A program made the translations under genes and the position numbers. DNA of 64,000 nt, from the NCBI RefSeq assembly GCF_000956595.1, contig NZ_JYOO01000001.1, forward strand, positions 62,001 to 126,000, in the 5' to 3' direction. The notes under the pieces are model-generated. The model was not told the DNA's origin. It was given only the letters and a program-made list of their open reading frames with translations, and ran no database searches. This document shows, piece after piece, positions 17,632-26,253 of this stretch (the stretch's first letter is position 1; every line of letters begins with the position of its first letter). Source of the DNA: Priestia aryabhattai B8W22 (GTDB lineage: Bacteria; Bacillota; Bacilli; Bacillales; Bacillaceae_H).

Positions 17632-17671
17632 AAAAATAGAGCCGTGCACATCGTACACGGCTCTATTTTTA
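17632..17671 (-). terminator. Terminator of the cyoABCD operon
   Basis: AAATAGAGCCGTG and CACGGCTCTATTT form a 13-bp stem with a 9-nt loop, with A and T runs on both sides. It overlaps the cyoD stop codon by a few bases. Confidence 0.9.
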
Positions 17672-17965
17672 TTGAACTTGAGAGTTAAAAGTCATTATCC
17701 AAATAGATCCTGCTACAATTGTAATAACAAAAACGATTCCGAGTATTAAAGCCATTACATTATAACGGGGCTTTTCTCCGTCTTTAATATGCATAAAGAA
17801 AAACAATTGAACAAAAAATTGAAGCACGGCCATTCCTAGAATGCTAGCTAGTAATATATTTTTAGCAAGTACGTGGTTTAATACCAGCAGCAGAGGAATA
17901 ACGGTTAAAATAATCGAGAAAATAAATCCTATTGTATAAGCTTTTAACGACCCGTGGTTCTCCAT
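17669..17965 (-). CDS. cyoD: Cytochrome quinol oxidase subunit IV
   Basis: A 98-residue protein with three membrane segments and the conserved FFVQLFFFMHIKDGEKPRYN loop between segments two and three, as in CyoD/QoxD subunit IV of heme-copper quinol oxidases. GGGGGTGATG precedes the ATG. It abuts cyoC directly, as last gene of the operon. Confidence 0.9.
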   Translation of the reverse strand: MENHGSLKAYTIGFIFSIILTVIPLLLVLNHVLAKNILLASILGMAVLQFFVQLFFFMHIKDGEKPRYNVMALILGIVFVITIVAGSIWIMTFNSQVQ

Positions 17966-18565
17966 CTACATCACCCCCATTAAATACACAACCGTGTAAA
18001 GGAAGATCCAGACGGCATCAAGAAAATGCCAGTATAAGCTTATAATCGTCACTTTTCGTTTTGTTACAGAGGTAATTCCGTATCGTTTTAACTGGATTGT
18101 AATTGAAATCATCCAAATGATTCCGACAGAGACGTGTAGCCCGTGTGTACTAACCAGCGTGTAGAAAGCCGTAAAAAATGCGCTCGTAGAAATGGTTGCT
18201 CCTTCGTGAACCATTGTTTGAAATTCATGAATTTCAAGGCCAACAAAGTATACACCTAAAAGCAGAGTTACGATTAGCCAGCCAATTAAAGGCTTTATTT
18301 TTCCTTTGTGCATGCTTAACACGGCTAATCCGCTTGTAAAGCTGCTCGTTAATAAGATAAACGTTTCAGAAACAAATCCTGGGACTTCAAAAAATTCCTT
18401 TCCTGTAAGGCCTCCTGCAGTATGATTAACAAGAACGGCATACGTAGCAAATAATGCTCCAAATAAGATGCAGTCCGTTACGAGGAAAAGCCAAAAACCC
18501 ATAACTTTGATTTCTTCATCATGTTCATGATGATGTTCTCCGTGGTGTGCTGTCGCATATGCCAT
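17966..18565 (-). CDS. cyoC: Cytochrome quinol oxidase subunit III
   Basis: A 199-residue protein of five membrane segments with a His-rich N-terminus (HHGEHHHEHDEE) and the subunit III signatures GFWLFLVTDCILFG, STHGLHVSVGIIWM and SLYWHFLDAVWIFLY. It is a structural subunit of the proton-pumping oxidase. The start codon is one base after the cyoB stop region, so translation is probably coupled. Confidence 0.92.
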   Translation of the reverse strand: MAYATAHHGEHHHEHDEEIKVMGFWLFLVTDCILFGALFATYAVLVNHTAGGLTGKEFFEVPGFVSETFILLTSSFTSGLAVLSMHKGKIKPLIGWLIVTLLLGVYFVGLEIHEFQTMVHEGATISTSAFFTAFYTLVSTHGLHVSVGIIWMISITIQLKRYGITSVTKRKVTIISLYWHFLDAVWIFLYTVVYLMGVM

Positions 18566-18566
18566 G

Positions 18567-20534
18567 TTACCCCACCCTCCCTACTGAATCTTCTGTATGT
18601 CGAATTTCATCCACGGGAATATAATAGTCCGAGTTGTATTGAAAAGAACGAGCTAGTAAACAAGCTCCTACTCCTGTCAAACCGAATATCGCTACCCATA
18701 CCCAGTGGAACGTTAAACCAAAACCAGCAATGAACCAGAAAACCGACATGATAAATGGAATGCCTGAATTCTTAGGCATATGAATTGGAGAAAAAGCCGC
18801 TGTTTCCTTCGCTTTTTTCTTTTTTCTTTCTTCTTTTATCGTCCACCACGCATCTTGCCCGGTTACTGTGGGAATTACTGCAAAATTGTAGTGCGGCGGC
18901 GGTGAAGGGATGGACCATTCTAATGTACGTCCATTCCAAGGATCTCCTGTTACATCTCGTTCTCCGTACTTAATGCCATGAAGAATCTGCCATGCTTGAA
19001 AAATAAACCCTATGCCCATAAAGAAGGCTCCCACTGTAGAGATAACGTTCAGCGGTCCCCATCCCATGTCAAAATCGTACGTATAAATACGGCGTGTCAT
19101 CCCCATAAATCCTAATGCATATTGAGGCATGAAGCATACGTAAAAACCAATATTCCACGTCCAAAATGCCCATTTACCAAGACGGTCATTTAGTTTAAAG
19201 CCAAACATTTTCGGCCACCAATAGTACAAACCTGCAAAAAAGCCGAATACAACGCCTCCGATTAACACTTGGTGAAAGTGTGCAACTAAAAAGTAGCTAT
19301 TGTGATACTGATAGTCTGCAGGAGCTGCTGAAAGCATAACACCCGTTGCTCCTCCCACAACAAAGCACGGGATAAAAGCAATTGTCCATAACATTGGCTG
19401 CGTCATTTGAATACGGCCGCGGAACATCGTAAATAACCAGTTGAACACTTTAACGCCCGTTGGAATTCCGATGGCCATCGTGGTAATAGCAAAAAACACA
19501 TTCACATTAGCGCCTGCACCCATCGTAAAGAAATGATGTACCCATGTAAAATACGATAAAACGCTAATAATCATCATTGAAAAAACCATAGATTTATAGC
19601 CAAATATTTTCTTTTGAGAAAACGTTGCAACGATTTCAGAAAAAATGCCGAATGCAGGAAGTACAACGATATACACTTCAGGATGTCCCCACATCCAAAT
19701 TAAGTTAATGTACATCATTGGATTTCCTCCGCCGGTCATGGTAAATAAGTGTCCGTCAAAGAAGCGGTCAATAAACAATAAAGCAAGCGTTACGGTTAAT
19801 ACAGGAAACGCGAAAATGATAATAATACAGCTTGCTAGAACAGACCACGTAAATAGCGGCATATGCATAAGTTTCATACCGGGCGCACGCATTTTTAAAA
19901 TGGTCATAATGAAATTAATTCCAGAAGCCAAGCTGCCAATACCTGATATTTGAATGCCCCAAATATAAAAATCTTGACCTGGTCCAGGACTGAACTGCAT
20001 GCCAGAAAGCGGCGGATAACTTAGCCACCCTGCATCTGGCGAGCCTCCGATTACAAACGACAAATTGAAAAGCATGGCGCCAAAGAAAAATAGCCAAAAG
20101 CTTACCGCGTTTAAAAAAGGATAGGCGACATCTCTTGCTCCAATTTGAAGCGGCACAACGATATTAAAGAAAGCAAACATAAGCGGCATTGCCATAAATA
20201 GAATCATAATGGTTCCGTGCGTAGTGAAAATTTCATTGTAATGATTAGAATCTAGAAAATGCCACTGGGGAAATGCTAGCTGCATACGCATTAATAATGC
20301 ATCTACTCCGCCTCGAAACAGCATTAACAATGAAGAGAGCATATACATGATTCCAATTTTCTTATGATCCACCGTTGTGAGCCATTCACGCCATAGCCAC
20401 TTCCACTTTTTAAGATATGTAAGAACAAAAATAATACCGGCTAGTGTTAACAAAATGGCGACATCTGCTCCGTAAATCATCGGCTCCCCTGTCACAAAAA
20501 AATGAGATGAAAAATCTTTTAATTTGTCTAACAA
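18567..20534 (-). CDS. cyoB: Cytochrome quinol oxidase subunit I (bo3/aa3 type)
   Basis: The 655-residue catalytic subunit of a heme-copper oxidase. Metal ligands are visible: TTHGTIMILF (low-spin heme His), WMWGHPEVYIVVLP (CuB His with the Tyr-crosslink motif), VHHFFTMGAG (two CuB His) and VAHFHQVLIGG (high-spin and low-spin heme His). WREWLTTVDHKKIGIMYM near the N-terminus is CyoB-like. I chose the TTG start at 20534: AAGGAGG at the end of cyoA lies 8 nt before it, and the usual CyoB length results. The cyoA stop is one base upstream. Confidence 0.93.
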   Translation of the reverse strand: MLDKLKDFSSHFFVTGEPMIYGADVAILLTLAGIIFVLTYLKKWKWLWREWLTTVDHKKIGIMYMLSSLLMLFRGGVDALLMRMQLAFPQWHFLDSNHYNEIFTTHGTIMILFMAMPLMFAFFNIVVPLQIGARDVAYPFLNAVSFWLFFFGAMLFNLSFVIGGSPDAGWLSYPPLSGMQFSPGPGQDFYIWGIQISGIGSLASGINFIMTILKMRAPGMKLMHMPLFTWSVLASCIIIIFAFPVLTVTLALLFIDRFFDGHLFTMTGGGNPMMYINLIWMWGHPEVYIVVLPAFGIFSEIVATFSQKKIFGYKSMVFSMMIISVLSYFTWVHHFFTMGAGANVNVFFAITTMAIGIPTGVKVFNWLFTMFRGRIQMTQPMLWTIAFIPCFVVGGATGVMLSAAPADYQYHNSYFLVAHFHQVLIGGVVFGFFAGLYYWWPKMFGFKLNDRLGKWAFWTWNIGFYVCFMPQYALGFMGMTRRIYTYDFDMGWGPLNVISTVGAFFMGIGFIFQAWQILHGIKYGERDVTGDPWNGRTLEWSIPSPPPHYNFAVIPTVTGQDAWWTIKEERKKKKAKETAAFSPIHMPKNSGIPFIMSVFWFIAGFGLTFHWVWVAIFGLTGVGACLLARSFQYNSDYYIPVDEIRHTEDSVGRVG

Positions 20535-20535
20535 C

Positions 20536-21492
20536 TTATTTTCCTCCTTCCTGGTGCTTGTGCTGTGTATGTGCTTGTTCATCAGAAGCCACATTCATGG
20601 TCTTCATATCTTCATTTTTCATATGGTGATGCTGACTATAATATTGACCGCCATTTTTAATGACAATTTCTTGGAACAAACCTTTAGGAATGGTAGAATA
20701 CGATTTCTCCAAAGAAAGACCTTGTTTTGCAAGACTGTTATAATCAGCTTTTGTTAAAGCTGGTGCTGTTTCTTTTACTTGTTTTATCCACTGATTAAAT
20801 TCTTTTGTCGATGTAGATTTAACTTTAAAGTTCATATGGGCGAACCCTTCACCCGTAAAATTCGCTCCTGAACCAAAATATTCTCCCTTGTGATCAGCTT
20901 GCAGCCAAAGCCCCATGGCCATTCCCGGCATGGTATATAATTGTCCTCCCAGCTGAGGTACCCAAAAAGAATTCATAGGTGCGTCTGACGTTAGCACGAA
21001 TTGAACGGGCACATCTTTTGGAATTTTGACATAGTTGACTGTCGCAATATCTTGATCCGGATATTGAAATAACCATTTCCAATCAAGAGACGTTACTTCA
21101 ATCGTTAGCGGCTTTACATCTTTTTTCGGCGGATCTACTAATTCATAAGTCGTCTTGGCCGTAGCGAAACCTAAAATGCCGATAATAATAATGGGGATGC
21201 CCCACCAAATAAATTCAAGACGCTTGCTATCGTCCCAGTCTGGTCGATACGGAGCCTTGTTTCCAGGCTTATCACGGTAGCGTAAAACGATATACACAAG
21301 CAGACCTAAAACAGGAATAACGACAATTGTGCATAAAAATATGGAAAAAATAATTAAATGGTATTCTTTTTGAGCCACCGCCCCCTGAGGATTTAAAATC
21401 AAATAACGACTATCACAGCCTGCTAAAAAAATTGTAATGAATATGGAGAGAATGATTAACTTGCTAATATGCATTGATTTTTGCTTTCTCAC
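20536..21492 (-). CDS. cyoA: Cytochrome quinol oxidase subunit II, lipoprotein
   Basis: A 318-residue subunit II with a lipoprotein signal (FITIFLAGC), two membrane hairpins and an extracellular cupredoxin domain. The region that holds CuA in cytochrome c oxidases reads SDAPMNSFWVPQLGGQ and TMPGMAMGL and lacks the paired cysteines, so the electron donor is quinol. The motif SLDWKWLFQYPDQ is family-typical. The C-terminal tail is odd: about 35 hydrophilic residues with ten or so histidines and methionines (SQHHHMKNEDMK, TQHKHQ). Start is GTG with GGGAG upstream. First gene of cyoABCD; no cyoE is in the window. Confidence 0.92.
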   Translation of the reverse strand: MRKQKSMHISKLIILSIFITIFLAGCDSRYLILNPQGAVAQKEYHLIIFSIFLCTIVVIPVLGLLVYIVLRYRDKPGNKAPYRPDWDDSKRLEFIWWGIPIIIIGILGFATAKTTYELVDPPKKDVKPLTIEVTSLDWKWLFQYPDQDIATVNYVKIPKDVPVQFVLTSDAPMNSFWVPQLGGQLYTMPGMAMGLWLQADHKGEYFGSGANFTGEGFAHMNFKVKSTSTKEFNQWIKQVKETAPALTKADYNSLAKQGLSLEKSYSTIPKGLFQEIVIKNGGQYYSQHHHMKNEDMKTMNVASDEQAHTQHKHQEGGK

Positions 21493-21663
21493 CTAAGTTC
21501 AGGCTCCCTTCCTCTAAATCTCTGTACATAATAATGGTATATAAACGTTCATATTAGAGATGCATCTCAACAGATCAAAAGGCTAAAAACCTCCTAACAT
21601 ATTGAATTTTGTCATGACATATTGCTTACTCCTAAAAAATTATCATGTTGTGTTGTTAAAGGG

Positions 21664-21679
21664 TGTGATATTTATCACA
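21664..21679. promoter_or_regulatory. Fnr-type box upstream of cyoABCD
   Basis: TGTGATATTTATCACA is a perfect TGTGA-N6-TCACA dyad, extended by one more pair (G/C). It is about 170 bp upstream of cyoA and about 40 bp upstream of the start predicted from the -10-like GATAAT (complement of 21639-21644). The spacing fits activation by Fnr. Confidence 0.72.
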
Positions 21680-21795
21680 CTTGAAGCGATTTTTATGTAG
21701 TTTGAACGCCTTTACCATAAATTCGTCACATATTTGGGTAAATGTGGTGTGTAAGAGGAGGGTCAGCATTGCCTTGTGACTAGCCTAATAAAAGC

Positions 21796-21834
21796 AAAAA
21801 ACTCTTCCAGTTTTTATTAACTGAAAGAGTTTTT
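21796..21834. terminator. Bidirectional-type terminator after the esterase gene
   Basis: AAAAACTCTTcCAGTT and AACTGaAAGAGTTTTT form a long stem with a 6-nt loop. It ends the leftward operon whose last gene stops at 21881. Confidence 0.85.
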
Positions 21835-21880
21835 CATAAGTATTAGATGAAGTATTGAGCTTTAACATTTACTGATTTGC

Positions 21881-22978
21881 TTATTTGACCTGCTGAAACA
21901 TCCAATCAATCATTTTCTGATTTTGATACGTGGGAACCCATGAAGCATGATCATACTTTAATTCTTTAGGATATTCCGTATATAGTGGATGCCCCCCAGC
22001 TTTCTTTATAGCCTCTATTATATTCCTTGAATAGGTAACAGGAATAACAGAATCGTCTTCAGCATGAAATGCCCATATTGGTTTGTGGGTAAGAAGGTGC
22101 GCTTTAGCTGGATTGGCTCCTCCCGCTATTGGAACCATAGCAGCAAACAAATTAGGGTGTTCTATATTTAAGTTAAATGTGCCAAACCCTCCCTGAGATA
22201 GTCCTGTAGAATAAAGGCGATTACTATCTATATTGTAGGCTTTTCTTACACTTTGTAGAATTTCATAAGCCGTTTTTAAATCCTCTGATGTTTCGAATAC
22301 TTTTGCTAAGTCGACTTTATTGTTATCGTCTCTTGTAACGGTAAAGCCTCCGCTTGGTACATTACGAGCTTGAGGAGCTAAAACAAAAGCGGGGTGCTTT
22401 CGTTGATTTTCTGGTGAAGCCCAAACGATAGCTCCGTCGTTGCCAAGAAGCTGTTTTTTATTATCATTTCCTCGTTCACCACCTCCATGTAAAAATAGCA
22501 CCAAGGGATATGATTTTGTAGAATCATAGTCTTTAGGCACATAAAGTCGGTAGGGCATTGTTTTATAAGTGAATGATAAAAATTGAGTAGCTATAGATTC
22601 TCTACTTTCAAATGAATAAGTAAATATAGCTAGATCACTATGATTCTTTTGATTTTTATTTTTCGCGTTTCCTCTTATGGAAATTGCTTTAAGCACCGTA
22701 TCATTATTAATAATGATTGGATTTGTATACTGAGTGCTTTTAGTAGTTGGAGTGCTCCCATCAAGTGTATAGTAAGTCTTCGCCCCTGGTGTGTTTGTCT
22801 TTAATTCAACCTTCTGCTCCAAATAATAAGTACCTGATAAAACTGAAGAGGTTGGTTTTTTTACGTTTCTATAATTATTTTCTTCTTTTGCCGCAACAAT
22901 ATTTAAAGGAAAGAAAGCTAGAATAAGAACTCCTACAGTAATAAAACTTAGAACTTTTTGTATTGACGTATTGTTCAC
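21881..22978 (-). CDS. Secreted alpha/beta-hydrolase (PHB-depolymerase/feruloyl-esterase-like) with chitobiase C-terminal-like domain
   Basis: A 365-residue exported hydrolase. Residues 1-30 form a Sec signal peptide ending near VAA. Residues 45-110 match the chitobiase/hexosaminidase C-terminal-like fold (YYTLDGSTPT, VLKAISIRG). The catalytic domain has the oxyanion segment VLFLHGGGERG, nucleophile Ser in STGLSQGGFG, acid in AEDDSVIP and His in KYDHASW. It probably cleaves esters outside the cell. The GTG start follows AAAGGAGGT. It lies 28 bp after the AtuA-like C-terminal gene with no terminator between, so it is probably the last gene of the CitMHS-AtuA operon. Confidence 0.82.
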   Translation of the reverse strand: MNNTSIQKVLSFITVGVLILAFFPLNIVAAKEENNYRNVKKPTSSVLSGTYYLEQKVELKTNTPGAKTYYTLDGSTPTTKSTQYTNPIIINNDTVLKAISIRGNAKNKNQKNHSDLAIFTYSFESRESIATQFLSFTYKTMPYRLYVPKDYDSTKSYPLVLFLHGGGERGNDNKKQLLGNDGAIVWASPENQRKHPAFVLAPQARNVPSGGFTVTRDDNNKVDLAKVFETSEDLKTAYEILQSVRKAYNIDSNRLYSTGLSQGGFGTFNLNIEHPNLFAAMVPIAGGANPAKAHLLTHKPIWAFHAEDDSVIPVTYSRNIIEAIKKAGGHPLYTEYPKELKYDHASWVPTYQNQKMIDWMFQQVK

Positions 22979-23006
22979 TGATAAAGTACCTCCTTTATAC
23001 TATTAT

Positions 23007-23318
23007 TCAAATGTCTACTTCCATTTCTAGAAGGGCATAACTTAAACTCTTTCCGTGCGTATCCATTCCTAAAGAAGTAGTGACTCCACCAAGTAACGCG
23101 CGGTGACATACAAATTGAAATGCTGATATATTAGGAACTTCGTAGCGAACAATGTCTCCTTCTACAATATTTCTTAAGTGTTTTTTTACTTCCAAAGCAG
23201 TCACTTTTTCACGTAGCAAGAAATAGTCTTTTTCGTCATATGGAATTAGTGATAGCATAAGCGTGTTTCCTTTATCTCCAGCTCGACTGTGAGCAAGTTC
23301 ATATAATTTCTTTTTCAT
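23007..23318 (-). CDS. AtuA-like C-terminal (ferredoxin-fold) domain protein
   Basis: A 103-residue protein matching the small C-terminal domain of AtuA-related proteins (AHSRAGDKGNTLMLSLI, GDIVRYEVPNISAFQFV, SYALLEMEV). In longer homologues this domain is fused to the AtuA core; here it is a separate gene overlapping the end of the core gene by 20 bp, so the two are translationally coupled. Function is unknown beyond a likely role as partner of the core protein. Confidence 0.75.
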   Translation of the reverse strand: MKKKLYELAHSRAGDKGNTLMLSLIPYDEKDYFLLREKVTALEVKKHLRNIVEGDIVRYEVPNISAFQFVCHRALLGGVTTSLGMDTHGKSLSYALLEMEVDI

Positions 23319-24633
23319 TTGTTAAGCTCTCCTTTAATGTAAGCTGTGTTTCTATTTTGTTACGTGAAATCAACGTAGAAATAATTCCTACTACCTCATT
23401 AACATACTTTCTTGCTCCGCCTCCGCCTGCGGGTCCATTTGTATAAAGAGCTTCTACCTCTTCTCCGATTTTAGCAGCTTCCTTTGAAGTAAGACATTTC
23501 CCTGCTACTCTCAGCCTAATTTCATAAGGAGCTGATTCTTGAAAAGAGACTCTATGAACGGAAGAAATACCAATATAATCAATTCTTAAGTCGACTACTT
23601 TATTTTTTAAACGCTTATATAAAATTTCACCAGCTAGCTTAGCTCTTTCTACAGCATTGGATCCGGCGTAGGAGATTTCCCCTTCTCCAATAACACCTGC
23701 TTCGTAACCTACGCTGACTTTTAACGTTTCAGGCCTTGGTATACCTGTTCCACCAGACACTTGAATTTGGTTCAATTTAATTTCCTGTAAATGAACGGAA
23801 GTAAAATCTGCAATAACATCCGGTGTTATATATTGATGGGGGTTAGTTACTTCGTAAAGAAGCTGTTCTTTTACAGTAGCTAAGTTAATGACTCCTCCTG
23901 TCCCTTCTACTTTAGTAATGATGGCTGTCCCATCTTCTTTAACATCAGCAAATGGAAAACCTAATTCAGCAAGCTTTGAGACTTCTTTTTTTCCCGGATC
24001 AGCAAAATAACCACCAGCTACCTGCCCCCCACACTCCAATAAGTGTCCAATTACTGTTCCCTGAGCAATTTTATCTACGTCGTCTAAAGACCATCCAAAG
24101 TGGTGCACCATTGGAGCAACAAATAAAGACGGATCTGCTACTCTACCAGTAATAATAACTTGAGCCTCTGTCTCTAGAGCTGGCAATATTGTTTCTACAC
24201 CTAGGTAAGCGTTTGCGGATATGACGTTATCAAAATGAGATATCGGTTCATTTGTTTCTAGAGTCAATCCATTTCTATCTATCGACTTTAGTACATCATC
24301 TCCCGTTACGGCTACTACCTTTATCTCAATGTTTAGTCGATTAGCTATTTCAACAACTTTTTTAGCAGCACCTATTGGATTGGCTGCTCCCATATTTGTG
24401 ATAATCCGCACTTTCTTTTTCTTAATAATAGGTAAAAGAATCTCTAGTCTTTCTTCTAACAAGGGATCGTAACCCATTAAAGAATTTTGACTTTTTCTTT
24501 TTTGAGCAAGTGCGATTGTTCTTTCAGCTAAACATTCTAATACTAAATAATCTAAATTTCCTTTTTCAGCCAATATAACAGCCGGTTCTAATCGATCTCC
24601 TGAAAAACCCGCTCCTGATCCAATTCTTATCAT
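23299..24633 (-). CDS. AtuA family (DUF1446) protein, core domain
   Basis: A 444-residue cytoplasmic protein of the acyclic-terpene-utilization AtuA family. Recognisable parts are the start IRIGSGAGFSGDRLEPA, TNMGAANPIGAAKKVVEIA, IITGRVADPSLFVAP, GHLLECGGQVAGGYF and PAGGGGARKYV. Family members occur in acid or terpene catabolism clusters; no reaction is firmly established. The ATG at 24633 is 6 nt after GAGGTG at the end of the transporter gene. The pairing with a CitMHS transporter suggests handling of an imported carboxylic acid. Confidence 0.82.
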   Translation of the reverse strand: MIRIGSGAGFSGDRLEPAVILAEKGNLDYLVLECLAERTIALAQKRKSQNSLMGYDPLLEERLEILLPIIKKKKVRIITNMGAANPIGAAKKVVEIANRLNIEIKVVAVTGDDVLKSIDRNGLTLETNEPISHFDNVISANAYLGVETILPALETEAQVIITGRVADPSLFVAPMVHHFGWSLDDVDKIAQGTVIGHLLECGGQVAGGYFADPGKKEVSKLAELGFPFADVKEDGTAIITKVEGTGGVINLATVKEQLLYEVTNPHQYITPDVIADFTSVHLQEIKLNQIQVSGGTGIPRPETLKVSVGYEAGVIGEGEISYAGSNAVERAKLAGEILYKRLKNKVVDLRIDYIGISSVHRVSFQESAPYEIRLRVAGKCLTSKEAAKIGEEVEALYTNGPAGGGGARKYVNEVVGIISTLISRNKIETQLTLKESLTNEKEII

Positions 24634-24643
24634 TTTCATCACC

Positions 24644-25939
24644 TCAAATAGTAATTGCTCCTGTTATTAATGCCACAATTGTCATAACAATGGTCGTTCC
24701 AAACGCCCACTTAAAGATAAAACGCTGATGATCGCCTAAATTTACACCCGCTAACCCGACAAGAATAAAAGTTGAGGCGGTTAAAGGACTTAATGGAAAC
24801 CCAGTCGTCATCTGTCCTAAAATAGCTGCTCTGCCAATTTCAATTGGATCGATACCAAAGTTAGAAGCCGTTTGGCTAATAATAGGTAACACTCCAAAAT
24901 AGTAAGCATCCGGTGTAAACACTAAGCTAAGAGGCATACTTGTAACCGCTACTAGTACAGGTAAGTAAGAAGCTAGTGATTCAGGGATAATACTAACCAT
25001 TGCAGAAGCCATTCCATCTATCATCTTTGTTCCTGTCAGAATACCCGTAAAAATGCCTGCAGCAAAAATCATCGTAGAAACAATTAACACGTTGTTTGCG
25101 TGGCTTAGTAAGCGTTTTTGCTGCTCTTCTGGATTGGGATAATTCACTAAAAGAGCAATTACAAAAGCCACAATAAATAAAATCGGTAAAGGTAGCCATA
25201 CTTTAATTAACGCGATAAGAAGCAAAATTGTTAAAGCAAGATTAAACCAAAAAAGCCGTGGTCCTTTTGCTTCTAGAGCAGCTGCATGTTCTGTAAACCC
25301 TTGTATATGTGCTTCCAGTTCAATGACTCCTAGCCTCTGCCTCTCCTTTTTCCCAAGCCAAAAAGCAGATGCTAACACCCATACAATCCCAGCAATCATT
25401 GCGGGAATAACAGGGTTAAATAATTGGGAAGAATCTGCATTAAATGTCGTCATGGCTCTAGCAGTAGGGCCTCCCCAAGGAGCTAGGTTCATAACTCCTG
25501 CTCCTAAAGCAACCACTCCTGATAAAATAAGAGGGTTCATCTTTAATCTCTTATAAAGAGGTAGCAGCGCTGTAATTGTAATCATAAAAGTGGATGCACC
25601 GTCTCCGTCTAATGACACAAGCATTGTGACGATAGCTGTCCCTACGACTACTTTTAACGGATCTCCTTTAACTAGACGAAGCATTTTAGAAATCATAGGA
25701 TTAAATAGGCCTGTATCAATCATTAAACCGAAGTACAAAACTGCAAAAACAATCATAATACCTGTAGGCGCTACTTTTATAATGCCTTCTAACATCATGT
25801 CTCCCATTTCTAGCCCAAATCCGCCTATCAACGCAAAAACAGTTGGCACGAGAACTAAGGCAATCAATACAGATAAACGATTGGTCATAATTAAAAATAA
25901 AAATACGCCAATAATTAAAAACCCTAAAAGTGCTAACAT
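24644..25939 (-). CDS. CitMHS-family carboxylate:H+/metal symporter
   Basis: A 431-residue polytopic protein with about 12 membrane segments of the citrate-Mg2+:H+ (CitMHS) type. Family motifs include LVPTVFALIGGFGLEM, VSLDGDGASTFMI, GVMNLAPWGGPTARAMT, FTPDAYYFGVLPII and TGFPLSPLTASTFILVGL. The B. subtilis relatives CitM and CitH carry metal-citrate; the substrate here may be another acid. AGGGGGG precedes the ATG. First gene of an operon with the AtuA-like genes, preceded by a sigma-54 promoter. Confidence 0.88.
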   Translation of the reverse strand: MLALLGFLIIGVFLFLIMTNRLSVLIALVLVPTVFALIGGFGLEMGDMMLEGIIKVAPTGIMIVFAVLYFGLMIDTGLFNPMISKMLRLVKGDPLKVVVGTAIVTMLVSLDGDGASTFMITITALLPLYKRLKMNPLILSGVVALGAGVMNLAPWGGPTARAMTTFNADSSQLFNPVIPAMIAGIVWVLASAFWLGKKERQRLGVIELEAHIQGFTEHAAALEAKGPRLFWFNLALTILLLIALIKVWLPLPILFIVAFVIALLVNYPNPEEQQKRLLSHANNVLIVSTMIFAAGIFTGILTGTKMIDGMASAMVSIIPESLASYLPVLVAVTSMPLSLVFTPDAYYFGVLPIISQTASNFGIDPIEIGRAAILGQMTTGFPLSPLTASTFILVGLAGVNLGDHQRFIFKWAFGTTIVMTIVALITGAITI

Positions 25940-26010
25940 GTAATCCCCCCTGCCCTAAATTTACAGATTCAAAAATCTTAGATGTAAAAACCTTCGGTAC
26001 TTTTTGTTCT

Positions 26011-26027
26011 TGCAGGATTCATGCCAA
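26011..26027 (-). promoter_or_regulatory. Sigma-54 promoter of the CitMHS-AtuA-esterase operon
   Basis: On the minus strand TTGGCATGAATCCTGCA matches the -24/-12 consensus with GG and GC at the correct 12-base offset and two minor deviations. It is 72 bp upstream of the transporter start, and a sigma-54 activator gene lies immediately upstream. Confidence 0.85.
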
Positions 26028-26065
26028 GAATATATAAAAATGGAAACAAACCTTTATTAAACCCC

Positions 26066-26081
26066 TTCAACATGTGTTGAA
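26066..26081. promoter_or_regulatory. Dyad, probable enhancer site for the adjacent sigma-54 activator
   Basis: TTCAACATGTGTTGAA has perfect 7-bp arms around TG. It is centred about 47 bp upstream of the -24 element. Binding by the neighbouring enhancer-binding protein is inferred. Confidence 0.5.
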
Positions 26082-26100
26082 AAAAATTTACGACAAAACA

Positions 26101-26139
26101 AAAAAGAAAGCGTTAACAATTAAACTGCTTTCTTTTTTT
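26101..26139 (-). terminator. Terminator of the sigma-54 activator gene
   Basis: AAAAAGAAAGC and GCTTTCTTTTTTT form an 11-bp stem with a 15-nt loop. The left part also contains the cre-like sequence at 26105-26118. Confidence 0.7.
26105..26118. promoter_or_regulatory. cre (CcpA) site upstream of the sigma-54 operon
   Basis: AGAAAGCGTTAACA matches TGWAANCGNTNWCA at 13 of 14 positions. It is about 85 bp upstream of the sigma-54 promoter and just upstream of the putative enhancer dyad, like the cre arrangements that repress other sigma-54 operons in Bacillus. It overlaps a terminator stem, so coincidence is possible. Confidence 0.45.
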
Positions 26140-26253
26140 GTTTTTGTAATCTAAATTCTACTATTTTAGAAATAATCACTGCCCAGCAAAAAAATAGGCT
26201 TCTTAATACATATTCTTCTGTATTTCTAAAAATCTAGACATCTTTCTAAAGTC

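Noticed and set aside
20536-21492. Cytochrome c oxidase subunit II (CuA type)
   Set aside because: The paired cysteines and His of the CuA site are missing, so it is a quinol oxidase subunit.
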